Shown: positions 9,116-17,403, counted from the first letter of the stretch. The stretch is 64,000 nt of DNA from Bacillota bacterium (GCA_023393165.1 JAEWMJ010000032.1:1-64000); one strand, 5' to 3'. Notes: generated by a model from the letters alone, not told the origin. Numbers and translations are program-made.

Positions 9116-9145
9116 CAATGCCTGCCCTTCACAAGGCAGGCATTG
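9116..9145. terminator. Hairpin between ligD and the Tyr/Asp/Arg-rich gene
   Basis: Perfect 11-bp stem (9116-9126 with 9135-9145) and an eight-base loop. It lies 101 bp downstream of the minus-strand gene that ends at 9247 and is probably its terminator, although the T-run is poor. Confidence 0.5.
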
Positions 9146-9246
9146 CGCTCCTGAAAGTGCCGAAAACAGTCAGGATTTATTTATATAGATCCGGCGGAAA
9201 AAGCGCTGCGGCGTTTTTCCGGATATGAAGGCAACCCGAATCTAAA

Positions 9247-9576
9247 CTATTTTTTCTTAAAATCATACGGACTCATAAACTTGGTTCTATACATATCGCG
9301 GTATCCATCGGGGCAGCCCCGTTTATAATCATCGTGATCCCAGTCATAGTAGCGGGGTCTCCTCATATCATCCCAGCCATAATTAAAGGGCCGGGTCTTT
9401 AACCTGTCATCCCAGTCGTGATCGTAATACCGCCTTCTTTTCATATCGTCCCGGTCAAAAAACCAGTTTCCTCTGAAATCATCCCTACCCCAGTCATAGC
9501 AGCCTGTGCGCGGTCCGTACATTTTTGTGTATCCCATGTCCATATTTTTGCATCTGTCGTCATAACGGCGATCCAT
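9247..9576 (-). CDS. Tyr/Asp/Arg-rich low-complexity small protein, coat-like
   Basis: A 109-residue protein made almost wholly of Asp, Arg, Tyr, Trp, Lys and Gly. The unit D-W/R-D-D...R-R-x-Y-Y-D recurs about four times (WGRDDFRGNWF, DRDDMKRRRYYDHDWDD, YGWDDMRRPRYYDWDHDD). It starts at ATG 9576, six bases after AAAGGAGG, which supports real translation. There is no signal peptide or membrane segment, and only three cysteines. Tyr-rich charged repeats are seen in spore coat or exosporium proteins and in phase-separating proteins; I infer a structural role but recognise no named family. It stands alone between ligD and rubrerythrin. Confidence 0.7.
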   Translation of the reverse strand: MDRRYDDRCKNMDMGYTKMYGPRTGCYDWGRDDFRGNWFFDRDDMKRRRYYDHDWDDRLKTRPFNYGWDDMRRPRYYDWDHDDYKRGCPDGYRDMYRTKFMSPYDFKKK

Positions 9577-9934
9577 ATATTAGCCTCCTTTCCGAATATA
9601 TATATACAGTATATTCATAACCGGCGTTTCGTGATACATATACAAAAATCTTAAAGGTTATACTTCAACGGCGGCGCCTGGGGCAAAATATATGTTATCC
9701 GTACATTTTGTCAAGCCGGCTCAATTTTATGAAAAATGACTGCCGCAGGCTTTTTTTAAATCCTTTGCCGCCCAGCCGTATTTTTGGCAAAAATGCGGAT
9801 CACAAAGGAAAAATGCAAAAGCTCCGCAACATGACGTTTACGGAGCTTTTTTTATTGGGTGGGGGAAAATCCAACCATGATGAATATCCGACTCACTCCT
9901 TTCCCTCCGGGCAGGCCGGGCGGGGAAAGACGAA
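9577..9934. other. Intergenic region between rubrerythrin and the Tyr-rich gene
   Basis: 358 bp with no supported gene. The right part holds the rubrerythrin terminator (9817-9850). The left part is AT-rich and should hold the promoter of the Tyr/Asp/Arg-rich gene, but I see no clean -35/-10 pair. Confidence 0.5.
9817..9850. terminator. Terminator downstream of rubrerythrin
   Basis: Perfect 10-bp stem AAAAGCTCCG / CGGAGCTTTT with a 14-base loop; T-rich on both strands. It lies 85 bp after the rubrerythrin stop. Confidence 0.65.
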
Positions 9935-10486
9935 TCAGAACTTTTTGTACATTTCTTTTTTCGCGCCGCACACAGGACAGTTATCCGGCGCTTCGTTCAA
10001 AACCGTATGGCCGCATACGGGACAGATATAAACCGATTCAAGCTCCATATCCTTCCCTTCCTTTGCGGCGTTCTGGGCGTCTTTGAAAAGTTTTGCATGT
10101 ATCTTCTCCGCTTCCAGGGCAAAGTGGAAAGAGCGCTCCGCACCCGGCTCGTTCTGGAATTTGGCGGCATTCAGGTAGACCGGATACATCTGCTCTATTT
10201 CGTGCACCTCGCCCATGATTGCCCCTTCCAGGTTTTCAAAGGTTTTTCCGGTTCCGAAAACGCCGCCCGCAGGTACCGTCGCGTCGGCAGTGTTTCCGCC
10301 GATCTCTTTAAAATGGTTTCCGGCATGCACCCTCTCCGCGTAAGATATCGCTTCGAACAGCTTCGCCGTATTGGGTAATCCCTCTTTTTTAGCCATATCG
10401 CCCCAGATCAGGTAACGCATGTGAGCCATGCTTTCTCCGCCGTATGCGGAGTGAAGAAAATCCAAAGTCATCGCATTTTTTGCCAT
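9935..10486 (-). CDS. rbr: Rubrerythrin
   Basis: A 183-residue cytoplasmic peroxide-reducing protein. The N-terminal four-helix ferritin-like domain carries the diiron-site glutamates and histidines (GGESMAHMRY, YAERVHAGNH, EVHEIEQMYP, ALEAEKIHAKLF). The C-terminal rubredoxin-like domain has two CPVCG knuckles (Cys155, 158, 170, 173) holding one iron. It reduces H2O2 with electrons from NAD(P)H through rubredoxin-type partners. The start at 10486 follows AAGGAGG. It is the last gene of a minus-strand group with the 2-oxoacid oxidoreductase and superoxide reductase, separated from the upstream gene by 196 bp containing a copy of the dispersed repeat. Assignment is secure. Confidence 0.96.
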   Translation of the reverse strand: MAKNAMTLDFLHSAYGGESMAHMRYLIWGDMAKKEGLPNTAKLFEAISYAERVHAGNHFKEIGGNTADATVPAGGVFGTGKTFENLEGAIMGEVHEIEQMYPVYLNAAKFQNEPGAERSFHFALEAEKIHAKLFKDAQNAAKEGKDMELESVYICPVCGHTVLNEAPDNCPVCGAKKEMYKKF

Positions 10487-10559
10487 GTTTTTTTTAAACC
10501 TCCTTGAAAAAAATTTGAATTCTTAAAGTTTTTATATTTAAATCGTGCTTTTGATTTGT

Positions 10560-10680
10560 GAAAGCCGCTGACGGCGCCAAATGCAAGGCATTTTGAGCAT
10601 TGTGACAGAAGCATAGAAAATCCTACGCTGAGGAACAAGCGGAAAAATAACACAGCAGTTGGCGCTGATCAGCGGTCTTG
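10560..10680. repeat. Dispersed palindromic element, copy A
   Basis: About 121 bp with imperfect terminal inverted repeats (GCCGCTGA...GGCGCC paired with GGCGCTGATCAGCGG), the conserved inner block CAAGGCATTTTGAGCATT and AAGCGGAAAAATAAC. Its right end is 2 bp from the stop codon of the 2-oxoacid oxidoreductase beta gene. Compared with copies C-E, the inner terminal stem is changed on both sides so that pairing is kept. Confidence 0.85.
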
Positions 10681-10682
10681 AA

Positions 10683-11534
10683 CTATACAAATTCCTGTAT
10701 CAGCCTTTTTATCACCGATCGGTCGCTTTCCCTGTCAACCAGAGGCGCACCGTTTCTTAATACCGGGTTCTTTTCATGGAACGTGCGTTTCTGCTCCCGG
10801 TACAGGACGCCGATGGGGATCCTGTCGCCAATCTCCATAGCCCTTTGCATCGCGGAAACCTTGTCCGCCGGATCGTACGAATCATCAAGCTCATACACGC
10901 GGTTTGCATACCAGGCAAAGGTATTTATTTTGTTAAAACTTACGCACGGCTGCAGGATATCCACCAGCGCATAACCCTTGTATTCGACCGCCTGCATCAT
11001 AACGGATATCAGGTGTTCTTTATTGCCGGTAAACGCCCTTGCGACAAACCCGGCTCCGGCGGCAATCGCCATAAGCATGGGATTCATGGGTTCATTCATG
11101 CTGCCCTCCACCTGGACGCCCGTAACCATGCCCTCTGCTGACGTGGGGGAGGCCTGCCCTTTTGTAAGGCCGTATACCTGGTTGTCATGCACAAAATGGG
11201 CGATGTCCACATTGCGCCGGATATTATGAATAAAATGGTTTCCGCCCTCCCCGTAGGAATCGCCGTCTCCCGTATCCACTATCACCGTCAGATTTTCGTT
11301 TGCGATCTTAGCGGCGACCGCCGCAGGAAGCGCGCGGCCGTGCAGTCCGCAAAACGCGTTTGCATTCAGATATTGCGGCGTTTTAGCCGCCTGGCCGATG
11401 CCCGCAGCCAAAAGAATTTCGGTGGGTTTTCTGTCCAGCCTTTCAAGAGCGGTCTTGAGGCATTCCAGAATACTGTGGTTGCCGCACCCGGGACACCATG
11501 CCGTTTCGTAGGTGCAAAATTCAGGCCTGCTCAT
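10683..11534 (-). CDS. 2-oxoacid:ferredoxin oxidoreductase, beta (TPP) subunit
   Basis: A 283-residue thiamine-diphosphate subunit of a KorB/PorB-type enzyme that oxidatively decarboxylates a 2-oxoacid to its acyl-CoA and passes two electrons to ferredoxin. Visible: WCPGCGNHS (cluster and TPP region), the TPP/Mg motif GDGDSYGEGGNHFIHNIRRN, and TKGQASPTS downstream. The start is the ATG at 11534, whose ATGA overlaps the stop of the alpha gene by 4 bp, with AAAGGAGG inside the alpha gene end; an upstream in-frame start is not needed. The two-gene arrangement (fused gamma-alpha plus beta) is the 2-oxoglutarate/2-oxoacid type. The exact substrate cannot be read from sequence. A repeat copy follows the stop. 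Confidence 0.92.
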   Translation of the reverse strand: MSRPEFCTYETAWCPGCGNHSILECLKTALERLDRKPTEILLAAGIGQAAKTPQYLNANAFCGLHGRALPAAVAAKIANENLTVIVDTGDGDSYGEGGNHFIHNIRRNVDIAHFVHDNQVYGLTKGQASPTSAEGMVTGVQVEGSMNEPMNPMLMAIAAGAGFVARAFTGNKEHLISVMMQAVEYKGYALVDILQPCVSFNKINTFAWYANRVYELDDSYDPADKVSAMQRAMEIGDRIPIGVLYREQKRTFHEKNPVLRNGAPLVDRESDRSVIKRLIQEFV

Positions 11535-13192
11535 TTTCCGCCCTCCTTTAACCGCAAAACAATTTCGCCGCCGGCGATCTGCCTTCCGTCGTATTTCAGG
11601 ATGCTTCCCGTGCATTCGACCCCTGCATGCTCCCGGATAAGCCCGGCCAACTGGCCGGTGGCGTTCTGCTCCACATTGATGATGCGCCGGGCCTTTGGAG
11701 CCAGTTTTTGCAGTTCCTTTTGAGGCAGGGGATATATATCGCCGAATACCAGCGCGGCGTATTTGCCCCCGTGTTTCTCATTTAAAATCTGGACCGCCTC
11801 CGCAATGGGTCCCCAGGCGGAACCCCAGCCCAGCAGCAGCGTGTCAAAATCCTGGGCGCCCATGAATTCAGGCTCCTGCATTTCAAGCGCGGCAAGCTTT
11901 TTCATGCGCTTATCCGTCATGCGCGTCCGCACCTCTGCGGATTCGCTGATCCAGCCGCGCTCGTCGTGTTCGTCGCTGTCGATACAGACAGGATGTTCCG
12001 TTTTTCCGGGAATCAGCCTGGGCGATATGCCGCTTTCCGTATAGCGGTAACGCAGATACTCTTCCCCTCCCGGATCGTCCGAACCGGGTTTTATGATTTT
12101 TATTCTATCCGGGTCAAACGGCGGCACGGTGGCCGACGCGTCCCCCAAAAACTGATCGCTCAAAATGACGACGGGAACCTGGTAGGTTTCCGCCAGGTTG
12201 AACGCGCGGATCGTTTGATAGAACGCGTCCAAATGATTGCGCAGGGCGATCACTATCCGCGGAAACTCTCCCTGCGAGGCCGAGATCACAAATTTCAGGT
12301 CGCTCTGTTCCGTCCGGGTGGGCAGTCCGGTAACGGGACCCGGGCGCTGCACATCCGCCACTACAAGAGGGATCTCCGCCATACCGGATAAACCCAGAGC
12401 CTCGACCATCAAAGAAAAACCTCCGCCCGATGTTCCCGTCATGGCGCGGGCTCCCGCATAGGAAGCGCCTATCGCCATGTTTATGGCGGCGATTTCATCT
12501 TCCGCCTGCTCCACCACGATCCCCGCCTCGCCGCTTTTGGAAGCCAGATATTCCATTACGGATGTGGAAGGGGACATGGGATAAGCGGAATAAAATTTGA
12601 GGCCTGCCGCGATCGCGCCCAGCGCAAGGGCGCGGCTGCCCGAAACAATGATCCAGTCCTTGAAATTCCCGTTTAAACGCGGGAACTGCTGCCGCACGGA
12701 TTCAAAACCAAGCCGCACCGCTTTCAGATTCACCTCAATATACCGGTCCGCGACAAACGACCGAAGCACATTCTGCACATTATCCAGATTTTCGCCGAAC
12801 AGTTTTAGGATAACGCCGACCGCAACGCTTCCGGATACTTTGGGGTTGCCGAGGGACCGCGCCATATCGTCCATGCCGATCTGGACCGCCCTTGGATCTT
12901 CCGCGGCGGTTTTGGTATCGCAGAGGATAAAGCCCTTTTCCTGAAGCCGGCTCTTATGCAGTTCTATAGTCTCTTCGTTCAGGGCTACAATCCCGTCCAG
13001 TTCGCTGCCGTGGCCTAATACCGCCTTGTTACCGAACCGGATCTGGGCAAAATTATGGCCTCCACGGATACGCGACATAAAATCCCGCGATGTAAAAACA
13101 CTGTACCCCGATCTCTTTAGGAGTTTTTCCAGTATTGCGGCTGTCGTATCTATGCCCTGCCCTGCCGCGCCGCCGATCAGAATATTATACAT
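11531..13192 (-). CDS. 2-oxoacid:ferredoxin oxidoreductase, fused gamma-alpha subunit
   Basis: A 553-residue protein with the gamma domain first (about 1-185; MYNILIGGAAGQGIDT, CoA/electron side) and the alpha pyrimidine-binding and transketolase C-like domains after (about 195-553; SGSRALALGAIAAGLKFYSAYPMSPST region, TGTSGGGFSLM). It pairs with the beta subunit encoded just downstream with a 4-bp ATGA overlap, so the subunits are translationally coupled. Start at ATG 13192 after GGGGGA. There is no separate delta ferredoxin subunit here, which fits 2-oxoglutarate-type enzymes that use external ferredoxin. In this anaerobe it may make succinyl-CoA or another acyl-CoA for biosynthesis, or run reductively. 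Confidence 0.92.
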   Translation of the reverse strand: MYNILIGGAAGQGIDTTAAILEKLLKRSGYSVFTSRDFMSRIRGGHNFAQIRFGNKAVLGHGSELDGIVALNEETIELHKSRLQEKGFILCDTKTAAEDPRAVQIGMDDMARSLGNPKVSGSVAVGVILKLFGENLDNVQNVLRSFVADRYIEVNLKAVRLGFESVRQQFPRLNGNFKDWIIVSGSRALALGAIAAGLKFYSAYPMSPSTSVMEYLASKSGEAGIVVEQAEDEIAAINMAIGASYAGARAMTGTSGGGFSLMVEALGLSGMAEIPLVVADVQRPGPVTGLPTRTEQSDLKFVISASQGEFPRIVIALRNHLDAFYQTIRAFNLAETYQVPVVILSDQFLGDASATVPPFDPDRIKIIKPGSDDPGGEEYLRYRYTESGISPRLIPGKTEHPVCIDSDEHDERGWISESAEVRTRMTDKRMKKLAALEMQEPEFMGAQDFDTLLLGWGSAWGPIAEAVQILNEKHGGKYAALVFGDIYPLPQKELQKLAPKARRIINVEQNATGQLAGLIREHAGVECTGSILKYDGRQIAGGEIVLRLKEGGK

Positions 13193-13270
13193 ATGAGTTC
13201 CCCCGGTCCTCCGCGCCGGACAGCCGGCGCGGAGTTTATATGAAATATAACTAAACAATAGTTTCTTTTA

Positions 13271-13393
13271 CGAAAGGCGCTGAAAGCCTCAAATACAAGG
13301 CATTTTGAGCATTACGAGGGAAGCGTAGTTAACCCTACGCTTAGGAGTAAGCGGAAAAATAACGCAGTAGTTGAGGGTTCTCAGCGCCTTTCG
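13271..13393. repeat. Dispersed palindromic element, copy B
   Basis: 123 bp with a perfect 13-bp terminal inverted repeat CGAAAGGCGCTGA / TCAGCGCCTTTCG. Inside are CAAGGCATTTTGAGCATT, a GCGTAG/CTACGC hairpin and GCGGAAAAATAACGCAGTAG. The inner stem reads CCTCAA / TTGAGG, different from the other copies but still paired. The right end is 1 bp from the stop codon of the superoxide reductase gene. Confidence 0.88.
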
Positions 13394-13394
13394 A

Positions 13395-13769
13395 TCAGAA
13401 ATCCGCTTTCCAGAGCCCGTGTATATTACAGTACTCATAAACCGTTCCGGATTCAAAGTCTTCAAATTCGGCCGCAGGCGTTTCGCCCGGCTTCAGGAAC
13501 GCGAAATCGAGTTTGTTTTCCGATACGACCGCGATCCATTCGATGTGATGCTCGGGCAGCATCGGATGCAGTACGGAACCGACAACCGCGCTGATTTTTC
13601 CATCCTTTTTCGTAACGACCGGGACGTGTTTTTCCTGCGCGGCGTCTGTGGAATTTGCCTTAAGCTTTGTCATTTCCTGCCCGCAGCATACAAGCGTGCC
13701 GCCGCCTTTTCTGATCATAGCGACCATATTGCCGCATTCTTCGCAGCGGTAAATTTCAACTTCAGACAT
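13395..13769 (-). CDS. dfx: Desulfoferrodoxin (superoxide reductase, 2Fe type)
   Basis: A 124-residue cytoplasmic enzyme that reduces superoxide to H2O2. The N-terminal desulforedoxin domain has Cys9, Cys12, Cys28 and Cys29 for a FeS4 centre. The C-terminal neelaredoxin domain has the E46-K47-H48 motif, His68 and His74 or His75, and Cys114 with His117 for the catalytic Fe(N4S) site; all are present. It lies 38 bp downstream of the EncFtn-like ferritin gene and upstream of the 2-oxoacid oxidoreductase and rubrerythrin genes on the same strand, forming an oxygen-defence neighbourhood: superoxide reductase makes peroxide, which rubrerythrin removes. A repeat copy follows the stop by 1 bp. Confidence 0.96.
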   Translation of the reverse strand: MSEVEIYRCEECGNMVAMIRKGGGTLVCCGQEMTKLKANSTDAAQEKHVPVVTKKDGKISAVVGSVLHPMLPEHHIEWIAVVSENKLDFAFLKPGETPAAEFEDFESGTVYEYCNIHGLWKADF

Positions 13770-13807
13770 TTTTTTGATCCTCTTTTCTTTTTTATTTATT
13801 ATTTTTT

Positions 13808-14125
13808 TTATTTCGCCGGGAAGCTGATTCCCAGCTCTTCAAACATTTCTTTGACTTCCGATTCACCCGAATCAAAAAGCTCCGCTTCCCTGGGGTCTAA
13901 TGCGCGAAGCAGGGTCATCAATTCCCCCATATGGGCCTTTTCTTCGTCCCGGATGTCCGCTATAACTTTTTTTGCCATCTCGTTGTCGGTAGCCTGAACA
14001 TGCGCGTCATAAAGATAAATCGCCTCCAGTTCCCCGGCGATATCCAGTCGGATGGCCTGAATCAATTCTTCCTTTGTGAGTTTTCGTTCCACATTGGCTT
14101 GAAAAGGGTTTGCAAAAGCCGGCAT
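13808..14125 (-). CDS. EncFtn-like ferritin (half-ferritin, two-helix)
   Basis: A 105-residue ferritin-like protein with one pair of long helices, half the usual ferritin fold. Glu32, Glu62 and His65 (in GELEAIYLYD and DEEKAHMGE) have the same numbers and spacing as the ferroxidase ligands of encapsulated ferritin EncFtn, so it probably forms an annular decamer that oxidises Fe(II). I chose the ATG at 14125 (MPAFANPF), with GGAGG seven bases upstream, over an in-frame TTG at 14140. No encapsulin shell gene is in view, and the C-terminus (ELGISFPAK) is not an obvious cargo-loading peptide. It is next to superoxide reductase and 56 bp after enolase. Confidence 0.82.
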   Translation of the reverse strand: MPAFANPFQANVERKLTKEELIQAIRLDIAGELEAIYLYDAHVQATDNEMAKKVIADIRDEEKAHMGELMTLLRALDPREAELFDSGESEVKEMFEELGISFPAK

Positions 14126-14181
14126 TTTTGAATCCTCCAATCATTATATTTTCAATATTTCACAGTTTTATGAAAACAGAC

Positions 14182-15591
14182 TTATTCCAGATTCTCCAGA
14201 ATGTCTTCCGGATTTTCATCCGAACCCGCCTTCAGGACATACGTTTTAATCGCTTTGAGCTGCGCCTGGGACAAACGCGTTATGGGGAAGGCCCGTTCGG
14301 CGATATTATAAAATGAGAATATTCCCCTGTATTCGGCGGCGTTCCCAAGCTCCCGTTCGATATGCAGCAGCCGGTTATACTTGGATACGCGCTCGCTCCT
14401 GGACGGCGCTCCTGTTTTGATCTGCCCCGCGTTCATGGCTACCGCAATATCGGCTATGGTGGTGTCTTCCGTTTCCCCCGACCGGTGGGAAACAACGGCG
14501 GTATATCCGGCCCTTTGCGCCGTACGGATCGCCTCAAGCGTTTCGGTAAGCGTGCCGATCTGATTGGGTTTGATCAGGATGGAATTGGCCGTGCCCAGCC
14601 CGATCCCCTGCTTCAGCCGCCGGGTGTTGGTCACAAAAAGATCGTCCCCGACAAGCTGCAGTTTGCGGCCCAGCCTGCGGGTAAGCTTTTGCCAGCCTTC
14701 CCAGTCCTCTTCCGCAAGGGCGTCCTCTATGGATATAATGGGATATTTGGACGCCAGCATCTCCCAGTATGCGATGAGCTGGTCTGTGGACATATGGATT
14801 TGCTTTTTTGGCAAAAAATAGCCGCCTTCTTTTTGATACCATTCGCTGGACGCCGGATCCATCGCGATCCGGAACTGGGCCCCGGGCTCATAGCCCGCTT
14901 TCTCTGCCGCCTCCACGATTGCGTCCAGCGCTTCCTGGTCGTCTTTCAGATCGGGTGCAAAACCGCCCTCATCCCCGACCGCGGTGGACAGCCCGCGCCC
15001 GGACAGCACCAGTTTCAGGCTGTGGAACACCTCCGAACACCAGCGGAGCGCCTCGGCAAAATTGGGAGCGCCTACCGGCATGATCATAAATTCCTGCGTA
15101 TCGATATTGTTTCCGGCGTGTACGCCGCCGTTTAAAATATTCATCATGGGAACCGGAAGATTCCGCGCTTCAACGCCGCCCAGGTATCTGTACAGCGGAA
15201 GCGAAACCGACGCCGCCGCTGCTTTGGCTGCGGCAAGGGATACCGATAAAACGGCGTTTGCGCCGAGTTTGGATTTGTTTTCCGTTCCGTCCAGTTCGAT
15301 CAACGCACGGTCGATCTCATACTGCTTAAGTGAATCCATCCCTTTGATGCGGGCTGATATGACTGTGTTCACATTACGGACCGCTTCCAGCACGCCTTTG
15401 CCCATATACCGCGACGGATCGCCGTCCCTGAGCTCCGCCGCCTCGAATGCCCCGGTGGACGCGCCGGATGGAACGGCTGCCCGGCCCTTTGCTCCGTTTG
15501 CCAGAATCACTTCGGTTTCGATTGTGGGGTTGCCGCGCGAATCCAATATTTCGATGGCCGCGGCAGATTCAATGGAAGTTTGCTTCAACAT
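14182..15591 (-). CDS. eno: Enolase (phosphopyruvate hydratase)
   Basis: A 469-residue glycolytic enzyme that converts 2-phosphoglycerate to phosphoenolpyruvate. Recognised by SRGNPTIETEV, GASTGAFEAAELRD, the Mg2+ ligands in AVGDEGGFAPDL, ISIEDALAEEDW and VGDDLFVTN, the catalytic Lys in SILIKPNQIGT, and SHRSGETEDTTIAD. It is about 40 residues longer than most bacterial enolases; the extra part is a C-terminal tail (after FSFYNIAERAF) rich in Lys and Glu, so not an error of start choice. The ATG at 15591 has AAGGAG upstream. It is the first gene of the minus-strand run that continues into the iron and oxygen-defence genes; 164 bp separate it from the upstream DUF6179-like gene. Confidence 0.97.
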   Translation of the reverse strand: MLKQTSIESAAAIEILDSRGNPTIETEVILANGAKGRAAVPSGASTGAFEAAELRDGDPSRYMGKGVLEAVRNVNTVISARIKGMDSLKQYEIDRALIELDGTENKSKLGANAVLSVSLAAAKAAAASVSLPLYRYLGGVEARNLPVPMMNILNGGVHAGNNIDTQEFMIMPVGAPNFAEALRWCSEVFHSLKLVLSGRGLSTAVGDEGGFAPDLKDDQEALDAIVEAAEKAGYEPGAQFRIAMDPASSEWYQKEGGYFLPKKQIHMSTDQLIAYWEMLASKYPIISIEDALAEEDWEGWQKLTRRLGRKLQLVGDDLFVTNTRRLKQGIGLGTANSILIKPNQIGTLTETLEAIRTAQRAGYTAVVSHRSGETEDTTIADIAVAMNAGQIKTGAPSRSERVSKYNRLLHIERELGNAAEYRGIFSFYNIAERAFPITRLSQAQLKAIKTYVLKAGSDENPEDILENLE

Positions 15592-15755
15592 TGCAGGTCT
15601 CCTTCCCTAAAAACTTAAATTTATTGTTGCGGGAAAATCTCCCGTTTTGCCTGTGATAAAAAGTTTTGATTTTCCTTTTATATTTAAATCAAAATCCAAA
15701 ATGCTAAACGGGAAAATATAGAAATATTTAGTATTTGGGTGCATATTAAAATAAT

Positions 15756-16889
15756 TTATATGAGAATATCCGAAAAATATTCGGGCAGGCCGATTTCTTT
15801 TGATAATAAATGGATTTTTGCCCGGCGCTCGGGCTCCAGCGCGCTGAAAAAGCGCAAAAAAGCCTCCTGCCATTCCCGCTCATATTCTGCCGCATGAAGG
15901 CGGTCTCCGTCCGCGGTTTCCAGCAGCAGAAGGGCAAGCTGGGGTTCTTCCAGCGATCTGAATATTGCGCCGAATTCAGCGCCGAAAAGGCAGCCTGACG
16001 AAAGTATGTCCTTCAAGTCCATAAAACTGCGGATCCTGGATAATATCAGTCTGGACTTATCCGAAGGCAGCCGGCAATCGCCCAGTTCTTTAATCAGGTC
16101 TCTTAATTCTTCATCCTCCAACTTTTTTCCGTCGGTAAATTGAACCGTATTTTTTGATTTTTCCAAAGGCGGCTGGGGCAGCGTTCCGTCCGGCGATACG
16201 CATTTTAAAACCTGTTCGTAAATATTCACCAACAGGTCCGCATAACCGGGATCATAGCGCAGCATGGCGAAGTGGATCTGTCCGGGCGAAAAACGGTTTA
16301 AGTACCGGTTTTCCGTCAGCAGCCTTTTTGTGTATTCGAGGATATATTCGATTCCTTCGCTGCCAATGGGTTCACCGGAGAGCGGGTAGTCGATCATTGC
16401 TGGCGCCTCGTGCGCGCCGAACTCCATGTCATACGCGCCGAAAAAAACCGCAATGCCTTCCATTGTTTCGTTATATGCCAGATTGGCCGTTTTCACGGCG
16501 CTTGCCCTGCTTTCCAGATAGTTGAGCTTTGCAATACGGAATTTCTTTTTGATCAATTTCCGTCCTTCGGACAATAACTCTTTCAGCGGTTTATCCGTCA
16601 GATAAGCGATCCCTTCCTCGGGCGGGAGCGTTTTTAAAAACAGGCTCAAGGTAAAGGAAACGGATTTCAATATGCTTTCCGCAGTTTCGATCCTGACGGA
16701 ACTGCTTTCACCGTGGGTATAGCGCGCGGCTTCAAAAGCCAGGAGCTCCAGTAACTGCGCCTGTATTTTTTTAAGCCCCGCCTGGCCGAGCAGACCTGTG
16801 CGCTGCCCCTCATGAAGCAAAGACTGAAGGTAATTTTGCCCGTCCAAACCGGCAGGATCTATGATACGCTGTTTTTGCAGCTTATTCAT
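15756..16889 (-). CDS. Uncharacterised protein, DUF6179-like
   Basis: A 377-residue, mostly helical cytoplasmic protein of unknown function. Features: a helical N-terminal half with many Leu and Lys, a segment AMIDYPLSGEPIGSEGIEY in the middle, and an acidic helical C-terminus. No signal peptide, membrane helix, nucleotide-binding loop or metal motif. It overlaps by 8 bp the upstream gene (16882-17403), so the two are translated together. From memory this pair resembles the DUF6179 and DUF6323 families, which occur side by side in Clostridia; that naming should be treated as tentative. The partner arrangement suggests a two-protein complex. Confidence 0.7.
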   Translation of the reverse strand: MNKLQKQRIIDPAGLDGQNYLQSLLHEGQRTGLLGQAGLKKIQAQLLELLAFEAARYTHGESSSVRIETAESILKSVSFTLSLFLKTLPPEEGIAYLTDKPLKELLSEGRKLIKKKFRIAKLNYLESRASAVKTANLAYNETMEGIAVFFGAYDMEFGAHEAPAMIDYPLSGEPIGSEGIEYILEYTKRLLTENRYLNRFSPGQIHFAMLRYDPGYADLLVNIYEQVLKCVSPDGTLPQPPLEKSKNTVQFTDGKKLEDEELRDLIKELGDCRLPSDKSRLILSRIRSFMDLKDILSSGCLFGAEFGAIFRSLEEPQLALLLLETADGDRLHAAEYEREWQEAFLRFFSALEPERRAKIHLLSKEIGLPEYFSDILI

Positions 16890-17403
16890 CGGCGTCCTCC
16901 CTTAAAAAAACGTCCGTTTCCGGCAAAAGGCCCGCTTCGTCCCAGCAGCCGTACCGCATGTCGTGCACCATACTCTCCAATACCAGGTTAAGATGTCCGA
17001 TTGATCCCCTGCAGACGGTATCAAAATATTTCTTCATCCGGCCGATCAATTCGCCATCGCTCATCCATTCCAGTTCGTTCTTGAAGTAATAAAATATCTG
17101 GGTCAGTTCTCCCAGCGTCTCGGCGTAAGTGTCCTGTGTTAAATAGGGGGAATCGCAGAATTCCAGTATGATCTTCCTGACGGCGCACTCTCCGAATTCC
17201 ACGCGTCCTGTCTTTGCCAGTGCGTCGGCGCGGGACCCAGCCAGTTCCAGCGCCCCGTCAGGCGGCAGGACCAGGCCGAAGGCACGCGTAGTATCGTTGC
17301 ACGACAGCATTTGGTCAACCGGATTCAGCGATTCTCCCAGGATACGAAGATTGTTGCTCACATTTGCAAGGGCGTCCGTCCCGGTTTTATAATCCTTATT
17401 CAT
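16882..17403 (-). CDS. Uncharacterised protein, DUF6323-like, partner of the downstream gene
   Basis: A 173-residue acidic cytoplasmic protein of unknown function. Visible: a helical N-terminus, LVLPPDGALELAGSRADAL with a following VEFGECAVRKIILEFCDSPYL segment, and a C-terminal helical half. I chose the ATG at 17403 because GGGAGGGG lies six bases upstream; the ATG at 17409 would touch the Shine-Dalgarno. It overlaps the next gene by 8 bp. A strong bidirectional terminator separates it from the DUF4173 gene region. Assignment to DUF6323 is from memory and tentative. Confidence 0.7.
   Translation of the reverse strand: MNKDYKTGTDALANVSNNLRILGESLNPVDQMLSCNDTTRAFGLVLPPDGALELAGSRADALAKTGRVEFGECAVRKIILEFCDSPYLTQDTYAETLGELTQIFYYFKNELEWMSDGELIGRMKKYFDTVCRGSIGHLNLVLESMVHDMRYGCWDEAGLLPETDVFLREDADE

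Noticed and set aside
10560..13393. The dispersed repeats as a CRISPR array or phage attachment sites
   Set aside because: Copies are about 120 bp, far apart and palindromic, with no regular spacers, and no integrase or cas gene is present.
14182..14320. Enolase C-terminal extension as a frameshift
   Set aside because: The frame is open with normal codon use and ends in a polar tail; nothing suggests a sequencing error.
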